Source of the DNA: Glandiceps talaboti
Lineage: Eukaryota; Hemichordata; Enteropneusta; Spengelidae
Assembly (NCBI RefSeq): GCF_964340395.1
Contig: NW_027554288.1
Location: 181,501 to 245,500 of the forward strand
Direction: 5' to 3'
Length of the DNA stretch: 64,000 nucleotides
Of the stretch, positions 12,213 through 22,690 are shown piece by piece; the stretch's first letter is position 1; each line of letters opens with the position of its first letter. Position numbers and translations under genes: made by a program. The notes under the pieces are model-generated. The model was not told where the DNA came from, searched no databases, and was given only the letters and a program-made list of their open reading frames with translations.

Positions 12213-12253
12213 TAATGTTAAGACAAGTGTTTTGGCATTAATCTCACCTCATA

Positions 12254-12646
12254 GTAGTGTCCATGGTAGTTTAGTACCTACATTTGGGTTTCTTTGTATA
12301 GTTCAGTGGTACATTGCAAATTCTATATCAATTATTTGATTGTTAATTGGATCACATTATTACATGAGCACAAGACACAGTGTGATCTCAAGGAAGCCAT
12401 CACAGGTGAAATACATTAAAGTGAAATGTTAGATGTCAGACTGACAAAGGAATCTTTGTCTTTGCGTTAACACTGTTACTGTATTAAAATGAGCCATTTT
12501 AGCTCTATGTTGTGAATGTATTTCGGTAGTTAATTTGTATATTCCTTTTATAGTGGAAATAAGTGGAATTAACAAACTATAGTAAAAACCTAAATTAGAT
12601 TTTGTCAAAGCTTTACAATGCCGTCGATTGATATTTGAAAAATGTT
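12254..12646. other. Unassigned spacer
   Basis: AT-rich sequence between the foldback-like element and the next P1 copy. Only chance frames; no motif recognised. Confidence 0.4.
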
Positions 12647-12986
12647 GTGCCAATGGCGTTGTACCACAACTGTACAGATTTTTAAAATGTTTTGCACATG
12701 GATACAGTATAGGTATTGATTTTTACCCCTAATTTGAATGTCACTGATGGGATCATCATGTCGTGAACACTTCTTAATTTAAACACCCTTAAGAATGTTC
12801 CCATCAAATTTCACACCGATCTGCCCAGTAGTTTTTGTTTTTTGACAAAAAATAACATTTTTTATCCAAATCATACACCGGTGGTAAGATCATTCTCATC
12901 TGAACAATTTCCCAACTATACACCCAAGTAAATACACCCAGTGGATTTTGACTTTAAGTTGTTCACACACATCCACACACATCCAC

Positions 12987-13037
<51 letters not shown>

Positions 13038-13087
13038 CTTGGTGATGCCTATAGCACTACTGAACCTTATCAGTTCAGTTGTGCTAA
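12647..13087 (+). mobile_element. P1 family, copy 3 (internally deleted)
   Basis: The P1 head GCCAATGGCGTTGTACCAC is joined almost directly to the last TTGACxAAAAA modules, so the core repeats are missing. The tail has (GACA)n at 12988-13036 and the complete 3' hairpin: stems 13053-13065 and 13073-13085 with a 7-nt loop, followed by AA. About 440 bp, compared with 1.4 kb for the longest copies. Confidence 0.8.
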
Positions 13088-13103
13088 AAAAACATACATT
13101 CTC

Positions 13104-13209
13104 ATAGCTTTTGACTTTAAGTTGTTCACACACACATCAACACACACACACATACACACACATTCCTTGATGCCTATAGCACTACTAAACCTAGTTCAGT
13201 TGTGCTAAA
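13104..13209 (+). mobile_element. P1 tail duplicate
   Basis: Only the right end of P1: TTTTGACTTTAAGTTGTTCA, a CA microsatellite, TGCCTATAGCACTACTAAAC and CAGTTGTGCTAA. It follows copy 3 directly, so it looks like a tandem duplication of the P1 right end. A poly-C tract follows at 13233. Confidence 0.75.
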
Positions 13210-13317
13210 AAAAACATACATCATCAGCTTACCCCCCCCCCCTCCCACCCACACCAACATTTGAAATCATACAGAGATCACTTCCATCATGCAGTCTCCA
13301 GCATTATGAATTCTACT

Positions 13318-13465
13318 TGTATCCAGCCCTATTTGAGTGAATACCACATAAACTGTATCCATATCATGTATTGGAACACAGTATCCAGTATTGTATCCAG
13401 CCCTATTTGAGTGAATACCACACAAACTGTATCCATATCATGTATTGGAACACAGTATCCAGTAG
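13318..13465. repeat. 74-bp direct tandem duplication
   Basis: Two almost identical 74-bp copies beginning TGTATCCAGCCCTATTTGAG, at 13318 and 13392. The next 200 bp contain more scattered GTATCCAG and GGAATAC words. Non-coding. Confidence 0.9.
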
Positions 13466-14117
13466 TGTATTCCACATTGAATTCTGGTGGAAACTGCACT
13501 GGAATTATTTAGGCTAGCTTCTATAACTGTATTCTGATGTTCCATCTCTATTGGAATACACTGCCTTTATTGTACATGGATTCTGGTAGTCTCCATTATG
13601 TATTGTGAAGAATTCTACTGGATACTACCAGTATCCGTAATAGTATAAACCTCAATACACTATGTATGTATACTGGGCCAATTCACAAAGTGTAAGAATG
13701 AACAAATTTGAGACCTTGACCTTTGACCTTGAGGGTCAAGCATTAAATCAAGCCAATTTGTCTATCACAGACACATTGTATTTTCTGAGGGTTGTGTCTT
13801 CAACGAAGACTAAAAGATAGTTTGCATTGGATAATATGGGGGTAGACACTTGAATGGGCTCTTTATTAGTTTTGAGTTATGCAGAAAATAGTGTTTTTTA
13901 ATTATCAATATTGTTGCCACTCAGTAAAAGTGATATGAGCTCCAAAAATAATGATTGTGTATAGTTCTTTTCTTCAAGATTACTTGTAAACAAGAAATTT
14001 GCAATATGTAAATACCTAAATGTGTATATGATAGGCAGGACTTGTCTTGACTTTGATAATTGACCCTGAAGGTGATTGCGATAAATGAATTGGCTTTTTA
14101 ATTAAGAAAGTCCTAAC
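13466..14117. other. Unassigned intronic/intergenic sequence with a DR1 word
   Basis: No coding features. 13717-13729 reads TGACCTTTGACCT, the complement of a perfect direct repeat of AGGTCA with one spacer base. Confidence 0.4.
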
Positions 14118-14754
14118 ATTAACAATACCATTGTGATACTATCATAGGCCATTAACAATACCATTGTGATACTATCATAGGCCATTAACAATACCATTGT
14201 GATACTATCATAGGCCATTAACAATACCATTGTGATACTATCATAGGCCATTAACAATACCATTGTGATACTATCATAGGCCATTAACAATACCATTGTG
14301 ATACTATCATAGGCCATTAACAATACCATTGTGATACTATCATAGGCCATTAACAATACCATTGTGATACTATCATAGGCCATTAACAATACCATTGTGA
14401 TACTATCATAGGCCATTAACAATACCATTGTGATACTATCATAGGCCATTAACAATACCATTGTGATACTATCATAGGCCATTAACAATACCATTGTGAT
14501 ACTATCATAGGCCATTAACAATACCATTGTGATACTATCATAGGCCATTAACAATACCATTGTGATACTATCATAGGCCATTAACAATACCATTGTGATA
14601 CTATCATAGGCCATTAACAATACCATTGTGATACTATCATAGGCCATTAACAATACCATTGTGATACTATCATAGGCCATTAACAATACCATTGTGATAC
14701 TATCATAGGCCATTAACAATACCATTGTGATACTATCATAGGCCATTAACAATA
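14118..14754. repeat. 33-bp minisatellite, about 19 near-identical copies
   Basis: The unit starts ATTAACAATACCATTGTGAT and ends ACTATCATAGGCC, repeated 19.3 times. By eye I see no variant among the full units. Lack of divergence means recent expansion or strong homogenisation, unlike the variable 48- and 54-bp arrays. CAATACCATTG within the unit is an inverted repeat. The minus-strand frame of 219 codons is a repeat artefact. Confidence 0.97.
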
Positions 14755-14932
14755 TACTCATCGGATTTAGCGCTATGGCAAGGTGGTCATCCTATGAAAA
14801 CATGTGAGTATTTACCTTATCAAATAAAAAAGTTATAGTCAAACACATTAAATAATAACACATTGGAATGGTTGACATGTACACATCATATAATTGATAA
14901 ATAACATATTAGCTAATCAAAACTCAACCTAC

Positions 14933-15031
14933 TTCTCCAACTGCATCTATTTTGGCACCAGCTTCCAGCAACAATTTACAGATATCAAAATGTCCACTGT
15001 CAGCAGCATAAAGTAGACTTGTCCTCTTGTA
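14933..15031 (-). CDS. Ankyrin-repeat exon (99 nt, phase 0)
   Basis: Minus-strand exon with acceptor TTTAATTACAG and donor GTAGGTTG. It encodes exactly one 33-residue ankyrin repeat, beginning YKRTSLLYAADSGHFDIC and continuing KLLLEAGAKIDAVGE. The TxLxxAxxxGHxxICxLLLxxGAxIxA pattern is canonical and undamaged, so this is probably a functional exon. One repeat per exon with phase-0 borders suits a gene that grows by exon duplication. It lies downstream, on the minus strand, of the 62.4-kb ankyrin exon and upstream of the 6.15-kb one. Whether all belong to one transcript cannot be seen. Confidence 0.9.
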
Positions 15032-15127
15032 CTGTAATTAAATAATACAAAACATATTACTCTTTCTGTTATAATAATGTATCATATCAATAATCACGAT
15101 TGTAATCTTATTGTGTAAACAAATAAT

Positions 15128-15903
15128 ACATTTTTTGAATGTTTATTCACTTGTCTATTAATCCCTCTTGTTATCAGTGTGAAATAAACCACTTTTTGGC
15201 TGTTGCTATGGGCGTGGTCATGGTTGCTAGGGATATTTGCATATATTTTTGAATGTTTATTCAATTGCCTATTAATCCCTGTTATCATTACAACATCAGT
15301 GATCATTTGGCTGTTGCCATGGGTGGGGTCTTGTTGCTAGGCATATTTGCATACATTTTTCGACCGTTTGGCTGTTTCTAAGGGCGTGATTATTGTTGCT
15401 AGGGTTATTTGGATACATTTTTTGAATGTTTACTCACTTGCCTATCAAATGATGTTGTTATTTAATCATAATATACTGCCATTTGGTTGTTCCTAAGGGC
15501 ATGGTCATGGTTGCTAGGGCAATTGTGTCAAAATCATTTGATGAAAGTCTGCAGGATATCACTTCTTAAAACATCATACCAAGTTTCAGTCTCATTGACC
15601 AAGTACTTTTTGAGATACAGTTATTGACCAAAATTCACATTTTTACACCGAATTTGCATATCACTGATGAGATCATAATATGCCTAATATTTCTTCATCT
15701 ATACACCTCCAGATGCATCCCTATTAAATTTCAATGAAATTTCTGCCCAATAATTGTGGAGTTTGAGTTTTTTGACCAAAAATCACATTTTTGACCCAAG
15801 TCACACACCGGTGGTGGTAAGATCATTTTGATTTGAACAATTTCCCGACTAGACACCCAATGTAATACACACACACACATCCACACAAACAGACAGACGG
15901 ATG

Positions 15904-15955
<52 letters not shown>

Positions 15956-16002
15956 CTTTGCCAAGCCTATAGCACTACTGAACCTTATCAGTTCAGTGCT
16001 AA
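15128..16002 (+). mobile_element. P1 family, copy 4 (5'-truncated)
   Basis: Starts inside a core module (ATTTTTTGAATGTTTATTCA), has about three core modules, the TTGACCAAAAA modules, a short CA stretch, (GACA)n at 15890-15955, then TATAGCACTACTGAACC and GTTCAGTGCTAA. The hairpin has lost a few bases (TTGTGCT reads TGCT). Confidence 0.8.
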
Positions 16003-16247
16003 ACATTGATATGTTATTTAGAATCAACAAAGGAATCATGGTATATATTATACTGGTATATGAATGAGTATCAAATGATCAGTGGAAAAATGTTGATGTG
16101 GTTTATTACTATTACACTATATGTATCATAACACAGATATACTTAAGAACAGTCACTACTACAAAGACAATGGCAAGTACATTGAAGACTTGTTTTAAGC
16201 CATTTGCATTGTCCACTCTGATCCTCTCTATGTAGGATAAGCATTAC

Positions 16248-16355
16248 CTTCTTTGGAGAAAGACCCTCCAGTGCTCTACCTTTCAGGGCCAAAGTTGAAT
16301 TGTCTGCATGTATGATTGAGAAATGCCTGGCTGAGTGTACACTCATACAGCAGGA
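16248..16355 (-). CDS. Candidate 108-nt phase-0 exon, unknown domain
   Basis: The minus strand shows an acceptor ATCCATTTGTAG, an open 36-codon stretch beginning SCCMSVHSARHFSII and ending ALEGLSPKK, and a donor GTAATG. Length and phase fit the neighbouring ankyrin exons, but the peptide is not an ankyrin repeat and I do not recognise it. It could be a linker exon of the same gene or a chance frame. Confidence 0.3.
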
Positions 16356-16959
16356 CTACAAATGGATATATGTGTTGCAACCAGTCATAGCTGTTATGTC
16401 ATTATATAGTCTCTAGCTAAATCATCTGGTGTTACACTTAATCATGAAATGAAACTCTTTATATTCTGAAATTAGCTGTAATGACAATCAATTATCTGCC
16501 ACCCCTTGAGACATAGTTGTGCCATTCTATAGTTTCCCTTCCAAGATGCAAAATATAGTGTGGTGTAAACATTGTGTCTTTTTTGATAATTACATCTACA
16601 CCAGATTTGATGTAAATGTATAGTTTGACCAACTGCAAACATTAAAACTATTATCTTTTCCCAAGATGGTTGTGATGTATATTAAGTCTTTCACATTAGA
16701 TCTATGAAATAACTGTACAATGTAAAAACCACATTGGGTGTAGGAATGGTGATCACAGTCTCGTTATCATTATTTGGTATTAAGGCACTTCCATAAATTA
16801 AAAATAGTGTCAATAAAATATTTTGTATCACAACTAATCAAATGTATATATGGTTCAATTTGCATACATTAATCAAAGCAATTGAAAGTATTGCTGGATA
16901 GCACATAATGAAATGTTGAAATTAATTACCAAGCCTGTATGTGTAACCACCGTAAATAC
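16356..16959. other. Unassigned sequence
   Basis: AT-rich, no repeat or frame recognised. Confidence 0.4.
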
Positions 16960-17904
16960 AGAATAAAAAACAGGAAATCAAATCTGACTGACTAACACTC
17001 AACTCCACAGCCGTGCCATAGAGCATAGGGTATATGGAAACACCCATGATGAAACATGGAAGTCATTAACTTGATGTCCATTGGAAATAAAATTATGTAT
17101 CGGTCAAAGGATTCAGCTTCAGAATTGTTTTTGTCAAATAAAACCGCTCAGATGTTATGATTTACATACCACTGACACCATTTTGACAAGTTCAGTTATG
17201 AACAAATGAGCATCAAATCCTGGCAGGCTTGTAGGTTATTTAGCCAAACATAATTACATTAAGTTTATTTTTTTCATGTTTTATTGTAAAGGTAGGAGAA
17301 ATATATGTTTGAAATTGACTACAAACTGACTATTCAGATTAAAACTAATTTAACAATATATCTATCAGATTTAGCGCTCTGATAGATAACTAACTTTTAG
17401 AGAATTGTATGCAATCATTGAAAAGTCTATAAAATATGGGAGACCAGTTAGGACAGCAATTGTGACTTGGAAACTGTGGCTCGTAAAACTGTGACATCTT
17501 GACCATGAATCCATTCTCGCAAGCCAGAGTTATTATTTCTATGTGCGAGGCTCGTTAATAACGTTGCCGTAAACAGACCGTGGTTTGCAACGATGTGGGA
17601 GGCTCGTTAAGAACGTTGCCATAAAACAGGCCGTGGTTTGCGACGATGTGGGAGGTTCGTTAAGAACGTTGCCATAACAGAGGCCGTGGTTTGCGACGAT
17701 GTGGGAGGCTCGTTAAGAACGTTGCCGTAAAACAGGCCGTGGTTTGCGGCGATGTGGGAGGTTCGTTAAGAACGTTGCCGTAAAACAGACCGTGGTTTGC
17801 GATGATGCCATGACTCATGATAATGTCTAACTTCTATGCATCATAGCATGGATTTATTATTGAGTTTAGTTTAGTTTAGTTCAGTAAAAAAACTATATCG
17901 ACAG
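16960..17904. repeat. Duplicated segment A (paralogue of 47376-48262)
   Basis: High similarity to segment B, starting AATCTGACTGACTAACACTC and running through TATCTATCAGATTTAGC to TTCTATGCATCATAGCATGG. Differences are mostly point changes. Segment A has a private insertion with a 53-bp minisatellite (17542-17806) where segment B has a TTAA-flanked MITE. The segment ends in a (TTTAG)n run next to the hAT remnant. It is an interspersed repeat of unknown class or a segmental duplication; no coding frame is seen. Confidence 0.85.
17542..17806. repeat. 53-bp minisatellite, 5 copies, CpG-rich
   Basis: Five copies of a 53-bp unit containing GTGGGAGGCTCGTTAAGAAC and GGCCGTGGTTTGCGACGAT, starting at 17542, 17595, 17648, 17701 and 17754. 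GC- and CpG-rich compared with its surroundings, and absent from segment B. Confidence 0.93.
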
Positions 17905-18590
17905 TTTGTGTACGACTGAGACGTGATGAGATAAATCCATTCCTACTTGGTATACATTGCATAGCTCACCGTTTGGCGCAATGTACAAGTCAGGCCGCCG
18001 AGAAAGTGCCGTATCTGAGGAAATACCAGCAAAGTCTCACTGATATATACTTATCACTTTTCAAGATCAGCCGTACACACTGAAACAGTGAAATAAATAC
18101 AAGTTATCCTCAACGATCCCTGTCTGAAATACCTGTCTGAAATACATAGAAGTTCATGAAGTACGGTGGTTCTCCTTCTACTCTGCCCTTGAAACTATAT
18201 ATCGCACGTGTGGATCGCTCGTAACGTATTTCGAAGAACAAGCTGAGAAATTCCCTACTGCAAAAGGTTTGGCAAAGACTATGCGTCAGTATGAATTCGT
18301 TGCTACAATGCACCTACTCATGGATGTAATTCCTGTCCTTACTCACCTCAGTATAGTATTTCAAGCATCAGACATTGATATAGCGATCGTACAAGCCTCA
18401 CTACAAATTACGACTACGCAGTTAGAAGGATTAGTTACAGATAACGGAAAATTTCTCTCTGATCTTGAGAAAATGAAGGAAACTGACAAGTATGTCGTTT
18501 GTGGTCATGACATTAAAACAACACCTAATGTGGTAAAATACTTCGCTAACTTTAGGCGTGACTTTATTCAGATCATCCTAGAAAACCTAA
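17905..18590 (+). pseudogene. hAT transposase (ZNF862-like) pseudogene, 5' part
   Basis: Degenerate hAT-superfamily transposase of the type kept in ZNF862/KIAA1586-like proteins. Blocks in order are GIHCIAHRLAQ followed by KVPYLRKYQ (17949-18030), RWFSFYSALETIYRTCGSL (from 18164) and YEFVATMHLLMDVIPVL (from about 18287), then the RNase-H-like/insertion region to IILENL at 18588. A 13-bp tandem duplication (TGTCTGAAATACC at 18121 and 18134) and an earlier stop break the frame. The reading frame is cut at 18588-18590 by a later transposon and resumes at 20450. The N-terminal zinc finger is not found; segment A abuts upstream. Confidence 0.8.
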
Positions 18591-18994
18591 GGCTGCTTTC
18601 ACAAAAACTTGTTAGGGGGGGGGGGGGGGGGGGAGATCTTTTGTAAAACCCTAATTTTTTTTTCAAGTACCCCCCTGCCATATTCCGAAATTTTTCAAGT
18701 ACCCCCCCCCCCCACCTACCAAAGCACCAAATATTTCAAGTACCCCCTACCCGAATAAAAATTTTTTTGGAATACTCTTCCTGTGCGTTAAAATTCCATA
18801 CCAAGTACAAAACTGTACATAATACACTTAATCCCAACTTTGTCCATTTTATATATAATCAATTTGTATATTGTGTATATATATATATATACACAAACAC
18901 CAGTTAAAACAAAATGATGTTATGTTAACCAGTGCATTGCCTTTCCAAAAAACATATACTTGTAAATAAATTACACTTTGAATAACTCTTGTAA

Positions 18995-19060
<66 letters not shown>

Positions 19061-20195
19061 GAAAAAGGAGAAGATGGAGAACCCTTTCAAACATAAATCA
19101 AGTAGATCAAGTGGAATATCAGTCTTTCCTTTGTAATGTTTTAGAAGAGGAGGAAGAAGATGACGATTTGGATGATGATGATTTGAATGATGTTGATGAT
19201 GATTTATGACTGACAATGCCTAGTGCAATATTGACATGAAAAGATAATTTATTTGTTAATTTTTTAAATTAGTATGTTTGTGTATTATTATTATTATTAT
19301 TATGTGCTGCTTCAGATATGTTTTTAACAGAGATATGTTTTAAGCATTCCAAAAAAAATCCATAGTTTGTGCAAACACTACTTTATGAAAATGTTTATTG
19401 AGACTATATTGGAGTATTTGCTCATATTGTTTCAGTTCACTACCTCATTCCTGTCATATATCTTTAGGGTAACTTTATATTGAGAGTTATGTCAAAGTTT
19501 AATTTATCTTTATATTTACAAGTAATAGTATATTCATGCAAAGTTGAAAAGTATGTGCAAATAACTTATTTTACTTTTTCTCTGTTAACTCAGCTTGTGA
19601 GATATTGTCTTCTGTTTCACATGTAGCAGACTTTGCCAATATGCTAATTTTAGGAAATATTTAGAATGTGTTATTTAAAGTTTATGTTGAAAATTATAGT
19701 CATATCTATAGGATGAAAAAATACCTTGCACAGAAGTTTTTGATTCTTGTCAAGTATGTTTTAGTGCAGGTGCATCTTTTACATTTTGATGGCAGGCTGA
19801 GATGAACATTTTCCAACTTTTTTTTTTTTTTAACTTCCAAGAGCTGCAAATGTAAAATGTTGTCTGTCATATTTGTCTGTCATTTAATACTAGTAAGAAT
19901 TTACATGGAAAAGTTACATATCATTGTGATAACCACAAACCAAAACACAGTCATGTCACAACGAATATTTTCAGTACAGTATAAAGGTAATTTCACATAT
20001 TAAATGAACCAAATTTCAGTAGATAGTAGTGTACATGAAAGACACTGGTATTTTCAGACAAAAAACAATCTGTACCACTCAATTCGCCCATTTCAATTTA
20101 TCATTACATTAACAGTTTCTTAAAAGAAAATTTAAAATTTGACTGTTTTTGTTTTTCATTTTACTAACTTGTGAGCAACTGTTGTTTGTAGCTGC

Positions 20196-20256
<61 letters not shown>

Positions 20257-20449
20257 GAAAAAGGAAGACCAACATTTTAAAAGCTTATTTTCCCATGTCT
20301 GAAAAGTCATGATGTCAATTTATTTTCAGGTATCCCCCCCCCCCTACAACCCATAACATTTTTTTCAGGTACCCCCCCCCCCACACACACACACTATATA
20401 TTTTCAAGTCGTTCCCCCCCCCCCCGAACAAGTTTTTGTGAAAGCAGCC
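18591..20449. mobile_element. 1,859-bp PIF/Harbinger-like non-autonomous element with TAA duplication
   Basis: Perfect 23-bp terminal inverted repeats begin GGCTGCTTTCACAAAAAC and are followed at both ends by long G (left) or C (right) runs. TAA flanks both ends (18588-18590 and 20450-20452), the target duplication typical of PIF/Harbinger. Deleting the element plus one TAA restores the hAT frame as ENLSERFPQQ across the junction. Subterminal direct repeats of TTTTTCAAGTACCCCC occur near both ends in the same orientation (18668, 18695, 18732; 20325, 20362, 20400). Inside are a (GAT)n tract (18997-19059), a (GTT)n tract (20192-20257) and no coding region, so it depended on a transposase supplied elsewhere. 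Confidence 0.85.
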
Positions 20450-20815
20450 TAAGTGAGAGATTTCCTCAACAATGAACCGAGTTAATAAATGCATTCGCTG
20501 TTCTAGCCATGCGGCCGCTATCATTTTTGTCCAAAGATGAACTTGGTAAAGCTTGCTAAAATAACTCTTATATTACCTATCCAAACTGCAGATTGTGAAC
20601 GCGAGTTTTCCATTCAGAATAAGATCAAAACAAACATTCGAAATAGACTTGAACCTGATAGACTGGATGTCTTATCACTGATATCAGCTGAGGGACCACT
20701 GATTGACATGTTCCCATGCGAGGAGGCTCTTAAAGAATGGAAAACAGCAAAACAAAGACGCATAGAGAAAAAAATAGTGACTTTTTGTGTAGGGTCTATG
20801 CTTTACTGTGGATAA
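20450..20815 (+). pseudogene. hAT transposase pseudogene, 3' part with dimerisation domain
   Basis: Continues the hAT frame after the inserted element: SERFPQQ, an in-frame TGA, then TELINAFAVLAMRPLSFLSK. A frame change and loss of intervening codons lead to the C-terminal hAT dimerisation domain, LAKITLILPIQTADCERE and ADCEREFSIQNKIKTNIRNR (from 20588), ending near KEWKTAKQRR. The ADCER-FS-x-N-IKT-RN motif is diagnostic for this branch of hAT proteins. Stop and frameshift show it is not functional as a transposase. Confidence 0.85.
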
Positions 20816-22004
20816 TTTACAAAGATAATCAGTCAGCAATTGTTTTAACAATTAAACAGGCATCACGTTGGAGAGAGATGTGTTTATCAAAAGTCAGTGG
20901 GATACACTTTGATACAATTATCAAAGTAACCATTATGAAGTCATGAACTCATCAAGTCTTGAACAGTACATTGACAATGATTGACAGTAACAATGAACAA
21001 CAGTTAGTCAGCTGTAGTTATAGAAAATATGACTCCACTCTAATCAGTTTTCACATTTGTATGTAAACACTGAAACTAGATTGGTGCAGGATTAAACTTA
21101 CCTGTAATTGTGTTATATATGAGTGTTTTATTGAGTTTGTTATAGACTAGTACATTTGGTGTAATGATAAATTTTGTGATGTCCCACACAAACAAAAATA
21201 AGATGACCCAGAAAAATGCAAGTCTCGGGACACAATGTCCCACTCTGAGAAAAAGCTGGCTGCAACACTGCTGCTACAAGAAAAAATGTCTTGGCAGGGA
21301 AATGATGCACAAGTTCAAGTGTACAGTTCAACCTGCTAGTACCTCTCCAACACGGACACTTGTCAAATCATGACAAACATTTTCAAACACATATCAGGGA
21401 CCAGTCAGTTTCATTTGTCTGTGGTACATATATATATTTGTTCTTGTCTCACTTTCTTTCATAATTTTTGTAAATATTACTTCATGTAAGGGTTCAAACA
21501 TAATCTACATAAATTATACAAATACATGTTTTACCTAGCTACCACACTAGTTACAGAACATGCCATGTAAATGTTTGGCTGTTTCACAATCAGTGCTTCA
21601 CTTATCTTACACTTTGAACTTGAAGGTTTTGTAATTGGTAATCTTCATACTATTAGATAGTTTATAAAAGAACTTAATCTAAATTGTTCTAGTCTCTTCA
21701 GTATGAATTTGTCAGAAGGGATGAATATACTTCCTATTTCGGACACTACATGTATCGACACTACAAAATAACCAAATTCAAGTTTCTATTGTACACTAGG
21801 TATGACCTCCTAAAGTTCTCTATCATATCAGTGACTTTACTATATATGCAATATCAATGCCCCTATACCAATGTTACAGGCCCATTTTTATAACATGGAA
21901 AACTTATTTAAAAAGGTTATATTTACTTTAGCTTTTCGATGCTTGGCAATATATATCTCAAAGGCTATGAATAACCTAAAAATTACCTAAATAGAAACAA
22001 AAAA
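20816..22004. other. Unassigned sequence
   Basis: About 1.2 kb without a recognised feature. A 35-codon frame at 21234-21341 (starting MSHSEKKLAATLLLQEKM) has no known motif and is not called. Confidence 0.4.
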
Positions 22005-22690
22005 CTCCAGATCTGCCAGGGGTGAAACCCCTTGGACTATCTCACCCCGGAGGCCACTCATTCGTTAAACAAACAATAATATTCACAAAAATTGGTAAAA
22101 AAAACTTCAAAGGCCTCTGGAGGGAGACCCCCTAGGACCCCCATAAGAGGTAGACATGTCCCAGTCTCAAATCAAAGTTCTTTCCTCCACCTCTTTCTGT
22201 CAAGATGCTTGAAAACTTTATTTTAAAAATGTTTCAACCTTATGGAGTTGCTTTTTACATGTTAGAACTGTCTTGTAAAGCTTGTAAATTATTGTCTGAG
22301 TTCACTAATCAAGTTTCCGAATTGCATTTTCTGTGTTTCATCATACCATGGCATAAAAACTGTCAATGATGTTTATATTTAATTGAAAATCAAACATGTA
22401 TTGAAATATGTAGTTTTCTAAATATAATCTGTGTGATAGACCAGCAAATTTTTACTCTCTTTATAACCCTGTGCGAAAACCAAACAGAAAATTGTGGCAA
22501 CAAAAGTAGGTGTTCAACATAGGCGTCAAAAAAAAATTCGGATATCTCAAAGAAGGAAAGAAAAAGTTGCCAGTATAGGCGAAGGAGAAAAAAAATAATT
22601 CACAGGCAAGCAGGTGGAAAAAAAATAATGACTCCACCAATTTTCCAAGCCCTCCCCCCCCCCCTAGGATATCAAATGGTCTACCCCTAA
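22005..22690 (+). repeat. Interspersed repeat P3, forward copy
   Basis: About 0.7 kb matching 27205-27750 in reverse orientation. Shared landmarks: GGGAGACCCCCTAGG, GTCTTGTAAAGCTTG, CATACCATGGCATAAAAACT, CTGTGCGAAAACCAAACAG, and the end GGATATC-AATGGTCTACCCCTAAGT. That end, preceded by a C run, looks like a transposon terminus. No coding region is seen. Class unknown; probably a DNA transposon relic. Confidence 0.75.

Larger units (their letters stand above)
6731..12253. mobile_element. Foldback-like element with minisatellite arms
   Basis: Two inverted arms enclose a ~1.4-kb spacer. The left end reads TGAGGTGAGATTAGTGCC then AAAACACTTGTCTTAACATT. The right end carries the reverse complement with one change near the tip (GGCATTAATCTCACCTCA ending at 12251). 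Both tips are flanked by TA. Inside the tips each arm becomes a long array of the same AT-rich repeat, 6785-8400 on the left and its complement 9843-10750 on the right. The spacer (8410-9835) holds a broken minus-strand gene fragment. A P1 element (10769-12212) is nested between the right array and the right tip. Long inverted repeats built from internal tandem repeats around a spacer are the hallmark of foldback/Galileo-type transposons. That class, the TA duplication and the exact borders are inference. Confidence 0.65.

Noticed and set aside
14118-14754. CRISPR-like array of 33-bp repeats
   Set aside because: Units are contiguous with no unique spacers, no cas genes are nearby, and the DNA is animal. 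The same holds for the 48-, 54- and 33-bp arrays elsewhere.
18849-19216. Poly-His and poly-Ile minus-strand frames
   Set aside because: They come from the (GAT)n microsatellite inside the TAA-flanked transposon.
20315-20524. Gly-rich minus-strand frame
   Set aside because: Produced by C-run/GGT-rich subterminal repeats of the TAA-flanked element.
18110-20815. Functional domesticated hAT gene
   Set aside because: Frame broken by a 13-bp duplication, an in-frame TGA, a later frameshift and a 1.86-kb insertion.
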